Positions 11,810 to 20,646 of a stretch of 64,000 nt of DNA are shown piece after piece (the first letter of the stretch is position 1; every line of letters begins with the position of its first letter). Both the position numbers and the translations under genes were made by a program. The notes beneath the pieces were generated by a model. It was given only the letters and a program-made list of their open reading frames with translations, ran no database searches and was not told the DNA's origin. The DNA comes from Komagataella phaffii GS115 (Eukaryota > Ascomycota > Pichiomycetes > Pichiales > Pichiaceae): the NCBI RefSeq assembly GCF_000027005.1, contig NC_012966.1, forward strand, positions 930,001-994,000, read 5' to 3'.

Positions 11810-12174
11810 ATGAAGGATGTGAATACACTCTATGACTTGTATGATTGATCAGCTGAAATCCAAACCCCCTCCAGCTAGTCCCTTCGCGAGACGAGATCTG
11901 GAAGGGAGCTTTTTTAGCAGACAATCTCCCACTAATCGAGGAACACTAAACGGTAACTTACCCGGCCCAGCAGAGATTTGGTTTTTATTCTCCTCTTCTG
12001 CCTAGCCCTCTTAGTGACTAACTATTTTGAGGCCATCTTTCCGTCGAATCAATCTCTGTTTCATAATCAAGTATACGTGCTGTAACTAAAGTCCCCCCTA
12101 GACCTTTGAACTATTGCTCTTAATAAGACACCACTATATATACTAGTTACCTTATCTTGTTGTATCCTTGCTAA
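11810..12174. promoter_or_regulatory. Divergent promoter region between VPS34 and the REF2-like gene
   Basis: A TATA-like stretch, TATATATA at about 12135-12142, lies some 35 bp before the REF2-like ATG. CT-rich sequence lies around 11985-12010. No RNA gene was recognised. Confidence 0.45.
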
Positions 12175-14268
12175 ATGAACAACGACTTCCCTCCGGACAC
12201 GATGATGGGGTCTTTTAGATTTGAAAATCCCGCCCAGAATCAACAGCAACAGCAACAGCAACAACAGCGGCAGCAGGGGCAGGGACAGCAGTTCACATCA
12301 CTACCAAATCAACAGTTTCCTCAACAACAATTGCAGCATCTACCTCCCCACGGTCACCCTTACTACGGATTGCCGCCCCCAGGCCAAGCCCCTCTGTACA
12401 ACAACGGAACAACACTCCAACAATCATATGGTACGCCTCCTACGTTTAATGCAGGATATGCTGATATTTCGGGCAATAACTTCCAGCCTAGTGTGATCCA
12501 AGGAAATGTCCCTTTACTCAATCATCAGGGCTCGTTTCAAGCATCTCCAATGCAGACCCCGATTGAAATAATAGAGAGACAACGATTAGAACAGCAGCAA
12601 CAGCAACAGCATCAACAGCAACAGCATCAACTACATCAGCAGAAAGTTCAGCAACCTCAACAAGATCAGCTTCACAACCATTACCAAGGTCAATCAGTCA
12701 AAGGCCCAGAATCTTTGAGACCGCTGGACTTCTACTATCCCAAGTCGCAGACAACGAATGTCGTCAATAAAAGGCCAATCCAATCTGAGGTGATTGATTT
12801 GGTATCCAAAAAACCTAAACAGGAAAATAAAGCTCCGAGCTCAACTACACTTTATCCTCCTTTCAATGTGTGGCTTGATCAGTATAGAGCCAAACAGCGT
12901 GTTCAGTATTCAGAGAACGAACTGAAAATTCTCTTGCTGAAACTCGGAAGAGACAACGAAAAATCAAAAACTATCCAATTGCTGGGTGGCATTTTCAATG
13001 AAATGACGGCCGTAGATTACAAATATAAAGCAATTTTGGTCGACAACATATTTAGTTACTTCCCATGGGCCAAAGAGAACAAACACGATCTGGTCAAAGT
13101 TTATATGAAAGTTGCAAGTTGGCTCATCAATTCTTTCAAGGCGAAGGAAGAAGATGCAGTTAAAACTTATCTTGACTTTTTCCAAAAGGCATCTTTGACT
13201 CCTGAGATGATTTCTCTTTTCAAGTTGGATAAAGTTTTAGCCAAGATAGAAAAATCAAAGAACTTTGGTGAGCCATTGAAGGTAATCGCTAGACAGATCA
13301 GTGCATCTTTATCTGTTGATAAGCCCAAATCTACGAATGGAGGTTTGAGCAATTCTGCATCTTCTGCAACAGTGAAAGCAAATGCTTTCAAAGGATTTTC
13401 CTCCTTGTCAAAATCTGCTGTTGCCCCAGCTAGCAAGACGAAAAAACCTACTGTATTTGTAAGAGATAATACTACAGGAAACTCCAATGCAGAGAGCATT
13501 AAGGATTCCTCATCATCGGCATCATCATCCACTTCTCCTCCACCTGCTGCATCCAATAAGACGACAACTCAACCAGCAAAGAAAGCCTCAGGGGGTTGGT
13601 CATTATCAGACTATATTACAAAGTCTAAATCTACCACTGAGTCAACGAACGAACCTCGCTCCTCTTCACAGCCGCTAGAGGAGAAAGAAAAAGATGACAA
13701 GGTGACACCCGACGAGAAGGGCTTGGGCCTTGTAAGTATCTTGAAAAAGCCCAATCATCCCAAATCCAAAAAGAAGGAGGGTGTGCGTTTCAATGATGCC
13801 AATTTGGTTCAAATAAAACACATTGTACCGGAGTGGATTCTTACAGGTGAAACTTACAATCATTCTGAATTTGACCTAAAGGAGGGTTCGGCATTGAAAA
13901 GTCTCAATCACATTCAGCAAGAAGATGAATTGCCTCCAATAGATGATACGTTACCGACTTCTGCTCCAGTTCGATTAGAACTTCCTACACCTACAGAATA
14001 CATAGTCACGGTGAACGACTTGAATACATATAAGCTAGAGGTCTACGACGTCAAACAACTTGAGAACTACGAAGAGGAGCTCAAGATAAACCCCACTTCC
14101 CGAGGTGGTGAAGCTTCAGTTCCCGGTCAAGAAGTAGAGAGGCAAATTTATAATGACGGTAAGGCACCCTACGATAGTGTGCTTCAAGCAACTCCAACAG
14201 AACCAGATTCAGTTATCAATGAACGACCAGTTGCTTGCATAACTAAGACAATATCATCATTTTGTTAA
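12175..14268 (+). CDS. REF2: Ref2-like subunit of the cleavage and polyadenylation factor (PP1-binding)
   Basis: The 697-residue protein begins with two glutamine-rich tracts (about residues 22-40 and 140-165). A helical domain follows at about residues 220-380, starting PPFNVWLDQYRAKQRVQ and resembling the N-terminal domain of Ref2/PNUTS-like proteins. After a Ser/Thr-rich linker comes a basic stretch and GVRF at residues 536-539, close to an RVxF phosphatase-1 docking motif, and then the segment LVQIKHIVPEWI. Ref2 tethers the phosphatase Glc7 to the APT module of the polyadenylation factor; that role is inferred from the architecture. S. cerevisiae Ref2 is shorter (533 residues). The domain order and docking motif support the call, but an alignment is needed. 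Confidence 0.62.
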   Translation: MNNDFPPDTMMGSFRFENPAQNQQQQQQQQQRQQGQGQQFTSLPNQQFPQQQLQHLPPHGHPYYGLPPPGQAPLYNNGTTLQQSYGTPPTFNAGYADISGNNFQPSVIQGNVPLLNHQGSFQASPMQTPIEIIERQRLEQQQQQQHQQQQHQLHQQKVQQPQQDQLHNHYQGQSVKGPESLRPLDFYYPKSQTTNVVNKRPIQSEVIDLVSKKPKQENKAPSSTTLYPPFNVWLDQYRAKQRVQYSENELKILLLKLGRDNEKSKTIQLLGGIFNEMTAVDYKYKAILVDNIFSYFPWAKENKHDLVKVYMKVASWLINSFKAKEEDAVKTYLDFFQKASLTPEMISLFKLDKVLAKIEKSKNFGEPLKVIARQISASLSVDKPKSTNGGLSNSASSATVKANAFKGFSSLSKSAVAPASKTKKPTVFVRDNTTGNSNAESIKDSSSSASSSTSPPPAASNKTTTQPAKKASGGWSLSDYITKSKSTTESTNEPRSSSQPLEEKEKDDKVTPDEKGLGLVSILKKPNHPKSKKKEGVRFNDANLVQIKHIVPEWILTGETYNHSEFDLKEGSALKSLNHIQQEDELPPIDDTLPTSAPVRLELPTPTEYIVTVNDLNTYKLEVYDVKQLENYEEELKINPTSRGGEASVPGQEVERQIYNDGKAPYDSVLQATPTEPDSVINERPVACITKTISSFC
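12236..12290 (+). repeat. CAG/CAA repeat encoding polyglutamine
   Basis: Imperfect CAG/CAA triplets give a Gln run with a few Arg and Gly interruptions near the N-terminus of the REF2-like protein. Confidence 0.85.
12589..12660 (+). repeat. Second CAG/CAA/CAT repeat encoding a Gln/His tract
   Basis: Imperfect CAG, CAA and CAT triplets encode a Gln-rich stretch interrupted by His, about 100 codons after the first tract in the same protein. Confidence 0.8.
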
Positions 14269-14381
14269 AGTAGTCTTGTTACACCTCATTACATCCGCGA
14301 TACTTCCTCTGTTGTTAGGCGGGGAGTAGTTCGTTGGCCTTCTGGCCTTTGTTTGTTGTATTATATATAATTTACTACTTA

Positions 14382-15056
14382 ATGGATACATCAAGCTCTC
14401 AATCGTACTTTCAGCCGATAATAGAGCCTCCGGGCAGTAGATTGTTCCGTTTCTTTCCATCTCAAAATCCATCAGATGCTAACTGGGATTATCCAGCGCC
14501 TCAGAACCCTGATATTTCTTTTCCTTCACAAGATTATTCTGAGTGGTCACTAAGTACTAACAACCGTGGTGCAAACTACACTCTGGGTGACACTTCCAGT
14601 ATGAAAGACGAGGAGGAGATCTGGTCGTTATCCCAGTTCTCACTTGAAAATAAGAAGCCGGTCACCGATAATAGCATTGAAGAGATTGGCAGAAACAACG
14701 TCACACCAAGCATAGAACCCATCATGCAGAGTGAAAAATCGAATGCAACGTCTGGTAGGTCAATGCAAAAGGAAAACCTCCGAAGAAGTTCCAGGATCCG
14801 CAAAGTCGTCAATTGTAGAGATGCTTCCAGAAGAAAACCAAAGAACTCAATTCGATCAAAGCATGGTTGTTGGACTTGTCGTCTACGAAGAAAAAAATGC
14901 CCCGAGGATGGCAATCAATGCTCAGCTTGCTTGAGGCTTGGAATTGAATGTGATAGTTCCCTTCAATCGAAACCAGAATACCTGATTTGCAAGGCCGCTG
15001 GCAGGGAAAAAATGCGCCAAATAAAAAAGATAACGAGAAGCAAAAAACAATCATGA
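14382..15056 (+). CDS. Small Zn(II)2Cys6 protein with a C-terminal Ume6-like zinc cluster
   Basis: From the ATG at 14382 the protein is 224 residues. The first 150 residues are acidic and Ser/Asn-rich with no domain I recognise. The zinc cluster sits at the very C-terminus: CWTCRLRRKKCPEDGNQC, then SACLRLGIEC, followed by a basic tail KMRQIKKITRSKK. This placement and the basic helix after the cluster match S. cerevisiae Ume6, the Rpd3/Sin3-recruiting repressor of early meiotic genes, rather than Gal4-type factors with N-terminal clusters. Ume6 itself is much larger (836 residues), so orthology is uncertain. The frame reaches further upstream only through a non-ATG codon. It overlaps the 3' end of the next gene by 6 bp. 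Confidence 0.7.
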   Translation: MDTSSSQSYFQPIIEPPGSRLFRFFPSQNPSDANWDYPAPQNPDISFPSQDYSEWSLSTNNRGANYTLGDTSSMKDEEEIWSLSQFSLENKKPVTDNSIEEIGRNNVTPSIEPIMQSEKSNATSGRSMQKENLRRSSRIRKVVNCRDASRRKPKNSIRSKHGCWTCRLRRKKCPEDGNQCSACLRLGIECDSSLQSKPEYLICKAAGREKMRQIKKITRSKKQS

Positions 15057-16760
15057 ACATATTTCAAGTTTGCTTCTAGATTTCAAAAGCTGGTCAACCA
15101 TATATGAGATAGCTTTAATTCGAAAGGCGTCTTCATCAGATTCAACGTCATTATGGGGAGCTTCTTTTGGGCGCTCACCAATGAGTTTCTTATAACTATC
15201 CTGAGATTTGTCTAATATCCAAGAGTCATTGAAATCTTTGAAGCGACATCCAATGGGAACAAACTCTTTCAAATCGACATCTTCATAAAAATAATACTGC
15301 CGCTGTGGTTTCGATATACAAAGCTCGTCCTTGTTCACCAATAAAGAGGCAACTTCACAAATGTGAACTAAGTTGTCAAAAGTTGAAGAGTTTGCGAGTA
15401 AATAATTCAACGGTAGCCCACCTTGGTTCGCCCAGCAAAGGAAAAGTCGGACTAGTGGCAACAATCCGGTGTTGATCGAATAACCAGACGTGCAAATCGT
15501 TAAGATTTCATCAATGAAATGAAACACAAACTGGAGGTAGGCCTCTAGAAGATTTTCTGACCTGTCTATCCACTCATGGTTGAACTTGGCATTAGAAAGA
15601 ATAGTGTATCCACTGATCAAAATGATGGCTTGTTTCCACAAAATCTTCACGTGTGCTGGTCGATGAATATCCAAGGTAGCTATCGATTTCCGGTAGTCAT
15701 TTTCAATGTTCTTCCAAGAAACATCAGTAAACTTCATATTTTGAGAGTCATTCCACCTTTGTGGAAGAAAATGAAATCCAAAAATGGCTATGAAATAATT
15801 ATTACATTTAACCAACTTACTATCTACAGTAGAGCGGCATTTTTCAGGTTCTAAAATTGCCCTTGAAACTGTATTAAGGAGCATTTCGCTTGATAAATGC
15901 AGAATCAGGTTCATAAATCCATTAGGTGAGTGAATTCGAGTCATCGTTGATCGGGCAAAGTTGTAGATTATATTAAAGTCGTTCCGTCTTAACCTCTCGA
16001 TCAGCCCGATGTGGTTGTGGGGATCACCTTGAGAGGGCAAAAGCAAAATAGCAAGATTCAAGCATTCTAAGCACTTTCTGTATTCCTTCTTATCCTGACG
16101 GGATAAAGAACCAGGGGGTAAATAATTAGTTGCTAAGAGGGTGCGGTATCTTGAGAGGTTCCCGAAGTATAATAAGGATCTGTGAATCACATATATCAGC
16201 TGCGAACATACAGCCAATCCTTTGATATTTTTGCAGCTTCCGTTTGGATTTTCAATACGCAACAGCCTGCAAATATGGTCAATAGAACCGATTGCGTCCA
16301 AATTGTATGCTGAAAGCAGTTCTGTGATCAGTTGGATATGAAACTGGCAAAAAATTCTATTACACTTGAGGTAAACGCTATAGAGCTTTCTAATCTCCAC
16401 CACTCTTTTTCGACCCCGAAACTTCTTGCTAATACCATTACTATCTAATGTAGTCCTGACGATCTTGTCATTTGCTAACCTTTTCAACTGAAGCTCAAAG
16501 TATTTTATAGTTGGCCGTTGAAAATCTAGCCAATACTGATCAACAAGCTCAGTAAACACCACAGGGGCCTGGAAACACTCAATTGTGTTATCTGTGGCTA
16601 TAACATTTGCTATATCTTTCACAATCAACATTTTCAACTGATGACTGCTCAGCTGAACAAAATCTATCAATGCAGCGGAATCTACAAATCCTGATTGGAG
16701 TAGGCCATCGTTTTGGAATTTCAGTTGTTGAAGTGTTTTCGTCACATTTCCAAAATTCAT
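15051..16760 (-). CDS. Est1/Ebs1 (SMG5/6/7)-family protein
   Basis: The 569-residue protein has the 14-3-3-like/TPR plus helical layout of the Est1 family. The most telling segment is CLNLAILLLPSQGDPHNHIG followed by IYNFARSTM, the conserved A-x-x-L-x-P-x-x-G-x-P-x-N core of the Est1 DNA/RNA-binding domain. In S. cerevisiae Est1 recruits telomerase by binding its RNA and Cdc13, while its relative Ebs1 acts in nonsense-mediated decay. The sequence here cannot tell them apart. It is shorter than either (699 and 884 residues) and has no PIN domain, which excludes a SMG6-type nuclease. The start is taken at the ATG at 16760, since the frame extends only two codons further to a TTG. Confidence 0.72.
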   Translation of the reverse strand: MNFGNVTKTLQQLKFQNDGLLQSGFVDSAALIDFVQLSSHQLKMLIVKDIANVIATDNTIECFQAPVVFTELVDQYWLDFQRPTIKYFELQLKRLANDKIVRTTLDSNGISKKFRGRKRVVEIRKLYSVYLKCNRIFCQFHIQLITELLSAYNLDAIGSIDHICRLLRIENPNGSCKNIKGLAVCSQLIYVIHRSLLYFGNLSRYRTLLATNYLPPGSLSRQDKKEYRKCLECLNLAILLLPSQGDPHNHIGLIERLRRNDFNIIYNFARSTMTRIHSPNGFMNLILHLSSEMLLNTVSRAILEPEKCRSTVDSKLVKCNNYFIAIFGFHFLPQRWNDSQNMKFTDVSWKNIENDYRKSIATLDIHRPAHVKILWKQAIILISGYTILSNAKFNHEWIDRSENLLEAYLQFVFHFIDEILTICTSGYSINTGLLPLVRLFLCWANQGGLPLNYLLANSSTFDNLVHICEVASLLVNKDELCISKPQRQYYFYEDVDLKEFVPIGCRFKDFNDSWILDKSQDSYKKLIGERPKEAPHNDVESDEDAFRIKAISYMVDQLLKSRSKLEICS

Positions 16761-16985
16761 TCCCAAGCTCTAGCAAACAATCAGTGTGATTCACCCCGGT
16801 TCACAATCCTCATCAAACCACCAACCAAAGACTACATGCTTTCAGTTTTTTAGATAGACGCGCTTACTGTTTATGTCGCGACGACTGTTCTCGTCTAGGC
16901 TTCACCTCTGTTCATTTATCAGGCTTTACTCCATCAGAGCACTTTCAATCTACTAGCTTCTAATCTGATCGGATCGGCTTAAGAG

Positions 16986-19544
16986 ATGGAATCTGAAGCT
17001 CCATATAATTTCATCAGTAGTAATGGGACAATACCAGATTTAAGAAGACCATCGGCAAGGGTAGCTAAAGTCCAACTCTTGATAGCGTCTCTGCTTGGGG
17101 GCATCACGTTTTTGGTTTTTTGTGTCTTACGATGTCAATTTCCCAACATATACATGGCAAGGCTAAACTATGTGAATAAGGCCAACAGGAAGTTTACGCC
17201 ACCACCTTTGTCGAGGACGTCATTGTTTGGATGGATCCCCACGTTGGTTAGTATTGGCGACCAAGATGTCTTGACCAACGCCGGATTAGATGCCTATGTC
17301 TTCCTCGGATTCTTCAAGATGGCGATAAAGCTACTAAGTACTTGTTTGGTATTTGCGGTACTGGTAATATCGCCAATTAGGTTTCATTTCACTGGAAGGT
17401 ATGATCAAGGCGATGATGGTGATGATGGAGATGCCAATAAACAAGATGATGGTTTTATCAATCCAGAAAACTACCACACATATCTATGGCTATATGTCGT
17501 ATTTTCATATGTTTTCACACTTATAGTTGGCTATTTTCTGCAAAAACAAACCAAACATGTCGTAGAAATCAGGCAGTCGTATTTGGGAAAGCAAAACTCT
17601 ATCACAGACAGAACAATCCGCCTTAGTGGGATCCCTCCAGAATTGAGGTCAGAGAGACTTCTGAAGGAACATATTGAATCTCTGAATATTGGGTCTGTGT
17701 CTTCGGTTGTGATATGCAGGGAGTGGAAACCGTTGATCGTGTTATTTAAACAGAGAGAACAAATTGTTGATATCTTGGAATCGTATTGGGCTACCGTTCT
17801 AGAAGCTACAGATCTATCCAATATAAGGCCGTATGTAAGTGATTCCATTAGATTGCTTAACACTCCAGTTGATGAAGAAGCTGCTTTTCACGACGACGTC
17901 CCACCAAACGATGTGTCAAGTTTGATTAACTCAGATGATGAGCAAACTGACGGACCTGACGATTCTATCAATTATTCTTCCTCGGCCCTAAGCCTAATCA
18001 CTACACAACATCCCAAGCGTCCAAAAATTCGTACTCGCTGTTTTGGGCTGGGAGGGAAAAGAGTTGATGCAATCGATTACTATACTCATCAACTGAAGGT
18101 CATTGATGAAGCCATCATTGAAGCAAGAGAAAAACACTATCCACCCACACCTGCGGCGTTCATTACAATGGATACTGTAGCGACAGCACAGATGATGGCT
18201 CAAGCTGTATTGGACCCCAACGTTCATTACCTAATTACAAGATTGGCACCAGCCCCTCACGATATCATATGGTCCAACGTTTGCCTCCCCAGGAAGGAGA
18301 GATTGTTTAAAGTCTATGCTATAACAATCATCATAGGCATAACAAGTATTGCACTCGTGTTTCCAGTTTTGTACCTGACAACGCTGTTAAATCTCAAAAC
18401 GATTTCCAAGTTTTGGCCTTATTTAGGGAAGTTACTTAAAAAACATCACTGGGCTCAAACGTTGGTGACGGGATTGTTACCTACATACCTTTTTACCCTT
18501 CTGAATTTTGTTGTGCCATTTTTTTACGTCTGGTTGTCTTCCAAACAAGGGTTTGTTTCTCATGGTGAAGAGGAACTGTCTACCGTATCCAAGAACTTTT
18601 TTTACATATTTGTGAATCTGTTTTTAGTGTTCACTTTTGGTGGTACAGTTAGTAACTATTGGGGTTTTTTGAGCGATACGACAAAGATCGCATACCAACT
18701 TGCAAAAGCTTTACAAGAATTATCACTCTTTTATGTTGATTTGATTATCTTGCAAGGTTTAGGAATGTTTCCATTTAAACTACTTTTGGTAGGCCAATTG
18801 TTTCGATTCCCCTATTTCAAAATCAAGTCCAAGACCCCAAGACATTTTAGAAATCTCTATAAACCCCCATTTTTCAACTTTGGCTTGCAATTACCGCAGC
18901 CAATTCTCATCTTGGTGATTACTATTATTTACAGTGTGATGTCGACAAAAATTTTATCTGCAGGATTGGTTTATTTTATTATTGGCTACTATGTTTATAA
19001 ATACCAGTTGGTCTATGCTACAGTACATCCTCAGCACTCCACTGGTGGGGTTTGGGCATTAATTTTTAGACGAGTTGTAATGGGTTTGCTTCTATTCCAA
19101 GTCACTATGGCCGGTACTTTGGCTTTACAAAATGCTTATTTGTTAGCCACGACATTGATACCTTTACCGTTTTTTACTGTGGCATTTTTGTGGAATTATC
19201 AGAAGAACTATTATCCTTTGTCATCATTCATTGCTCTTCGAGCTATCCAAAACAACGATATCGTGGGAAGAAGACACAACCACATTAATAGGAGTAGGAC
19301 CAGTGTCGATAGTGAAGCTACCAATCTTCAACCCAACTCAAGCAACACATTAGACGAGAGAAGAGAGTTGAATCAGACTTATGAATATCCTTTCCTTGTT
19401 CAATCATTAGATGGTCCTTGGTTAGATATAGATGGAGATGAGGTAATAATGGCATCTTCTGAAGGACCCATCAGGAAGAGACATCAATTCCATGAATGGG
19501 AATATGATGATGTGAATCCAAACGTATTAGGCCAATCTTGGTAA
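16986..19544 (+). CDS. CSC1: CSC1/OSCA-family osmosensitive cation channel
   Basis: The 852-residue membrane protein belongs to the calcium-permeable stress-gated channel family (formerly DUF221). The N-terminal region has three membrane segments and the conserved text LTNAGLDAYVFLGFFKM. A long cytosolic domain follows, containing an acidic Asp/Gly run near residues 140-155. The channel core of several membrane segments spans about residues 440-760. The C-terminal tail is hydrophilic. S. cerevisiae has Csc1, Rsn1, Phm7 and Spo75; length and N-terminal sequence favour Csc1 (782 residues). Channel activity is inferred from the family. It converges on ARV1 with a 7 bp gap. Confidence 0.78.
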   Translation: MESEAPYNFISSNGTIPDLRRPSARVAKVQLLIASLLGGITFLVFCVLRCQFPNIYMARLNYVNKANRKFTPPPLSRTSLFGWIPTLVSIGDQDVLTNAGLDAYVFLGFFKMAIKLLSTCLVFAVLVISPIRFHFTGRYDQGDDGDDGDANKQDDGFINPENYHTYLWLYVVFSYVFTLIVGYFLQKQTKHVVEIRQSYLGKQNSITDRTIRLSGIPPELRSERLLKEHIESLNIGSVSSVVICREWKPLIVLFKQREQIVDILESYWATVLEATDLSNIRPYVSDSIRLLNTPVDEEAAFHDDVPPNDVSSLINSDDEQTDGPDDSINYSSSALSLITTQHPKRPKIRTRCFGLGGKRVDAIDYYTHQLKVIDEAIIEAREKHYPPTPAAFITMDTVATAQMMAQAVLDPNVHYLITRLAPAPHDIIWSNVCLPRKERLFKVYAITIIIGITSIALVFPVLYLTTLLNLKTISKFWPYLGKLLKKHHWAQTLVTGLLPTYLFTLLNFVVPFFYVWLSSKQGFVSHGEEELSTVSKNFFYIFVNLFLVFTFGGTVSNYWGFLSDTTKIAYQLAKALQELSLFYVDLIILQGLGMFPFKLLLVGQLFRFPYFKIKSKTPRHFRNLYKPPFFNFGLQLPQPILILVITIIYSVMSTKILSAGLVYFIIGYYVYKYQLVYATVHPQHSTGGVWALIFRRVVMGLLLFQVTMAGTLALQNAYLLATTLIPLPFFTVAFLWNYQKNYYPLSSFIALRAIQNNDIVGRRHNHINRSRTSVDSEATNLQPNSSNTLDERRELNQTYEYPFLVQSLDGPWLDIDGDEVIMASSEGPIRKRHQFHEWEYDDVNPNVLGQSW

Positions 19545-19551
19545 TCATATT

Positions 19552-20439
19552 TTAACTTAGACTCAATTCGGATAAGGCGTCACGCAAACTGGACAAAAGT
19601 CCCATGCTGTGATCATAATCATTTTGTATAAGAGAACTGAAACTGTAAGAATACAAGCGACTAATAAAAAAACAAACCAGCAGCCTGCTTGTCAAAGCTT
19701 TGACATAGTTGCTCCAGGTTACGATTGCCAACAGTTTCCAATGTGACTTAGAATTATTATTTATGAGTATTGTGTTCAAACAGTCAATTGTGATGAAATT
19801 ATTAACAAAATTTATGGCACTTTTGGTCAATTTCAATGCTTGAATGTCATAAGGCCAAATCAACATAGCTATCGGAAATAACCTGATGATACTTGAAATG
19901 CAGATTGTGAAAGAGATTACCACTGGGAAGAAATACTTTGGATACTCCTGAAAATAGGAAGGATCAGGGAATTTCAACCAGTATCTAATCAAAAGTTGCA
20001 TTGCTATATGACTGGAAACTAGATCTAAAACTGATTTGAAGAAGAAGAACAAATATTGTGAAGCAATGGAAAAATCTTTGAGGACAAGTTCTTTGACAAT
20101 AGAATGCTGAGATGAGCTATAACTTTTCTCTTCATATGCCCAATTAACGTAAACTTCGAACAGCAACAATAGCATCCATATACGAAAAACTCTTGTGTAT
20201 ATTTGTGGCTGGAAATGTTTCTCGTCTTGGTTCTGGGTTGGAATGAGTGAGTTGTACATCAGATGTCTATAAGCATTTGGTCTCAATAGGAGCAAGTCAA
20301 TAAACAACACTACTTTATCAAATTCAACGTACTTGTCTACTACCTGATTGCATTTGGAGCATATGGTAAGCTTGATGTACCCATTTTTTGATTGAAAGTA
20401 TAGATTGTCGACGGGCTGGCAACATTCTATACAAATCAT
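19552..20439 (-). CDS. ARV1: Sterol/GPI homeostasis protein Arv1
   Basis: The 295-residue protein starts with the Arv1 homology domain: MICIECCQPVDNLY, a second Cys pair in CSKC, then VDKYVEFDKVVLFIDLLLL and AYRHLMYNSL. These match S. cerevisiae Arv1 (321 residues) closely. Several membrane segments follow. Arv1 is an ER membrane protein needed for sterol distribution and for normal sphingolipid and GPI-anchor synthesis. The start ATG begins the conserved domain, so it is secure. Confidence 0.95.
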   Translation of the reverse strand: MICIECCQPVDNLYFQSKNGYIKLTICSKCNQVVDKYVEFDKVVLFIDLLLLRPNAYRHLMYNSLIPTQNQDEKHFQPQIYTRVFRIWMLLLLFEVYVNWAYEEKSYSSSQHSIVKELVLKDFSIASQYLFFFFKSVLDLVSSHIAMQLLIRYWLKFPDPSYFQEYPKYFFPVVISFTICISSIIRLFPIAMLIWPYDIQALKLTKSAINFVNNFITIDCLNTILINNNSKSHWKLLAIVTWSNYVKALTSRLLVCFFISRLYSYSFSSLIQNDYDHSMGLLSSLRDALSELSLS

Positions 20440-20646
20440 ATCAAAGGACGAAGATATATGTAGGGCCAGAGGGAGTTGTTGATGCTAGTCTGAATGCGCG
20501 ATTGTGCTTATCGTCGACCTCCGACATCTACTATAACCTAAGAAAGAATCGCCAAAGAATTGATGTGCCATTGAATAACATCCAAGATGGACTTGACTTC
20601 GTCTTTTTTCTTCACCAATACCTAAATAGACTGTTTAATTAATTAT

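Noticed and set aside
20388..20642. 84-codon plus-strand frame between ARV1 and LST1
   Set aside because: It overlaps the conserved ARV1 N-terminus in antisense and ends just before the true LST1 stop; no similarity is recognised.
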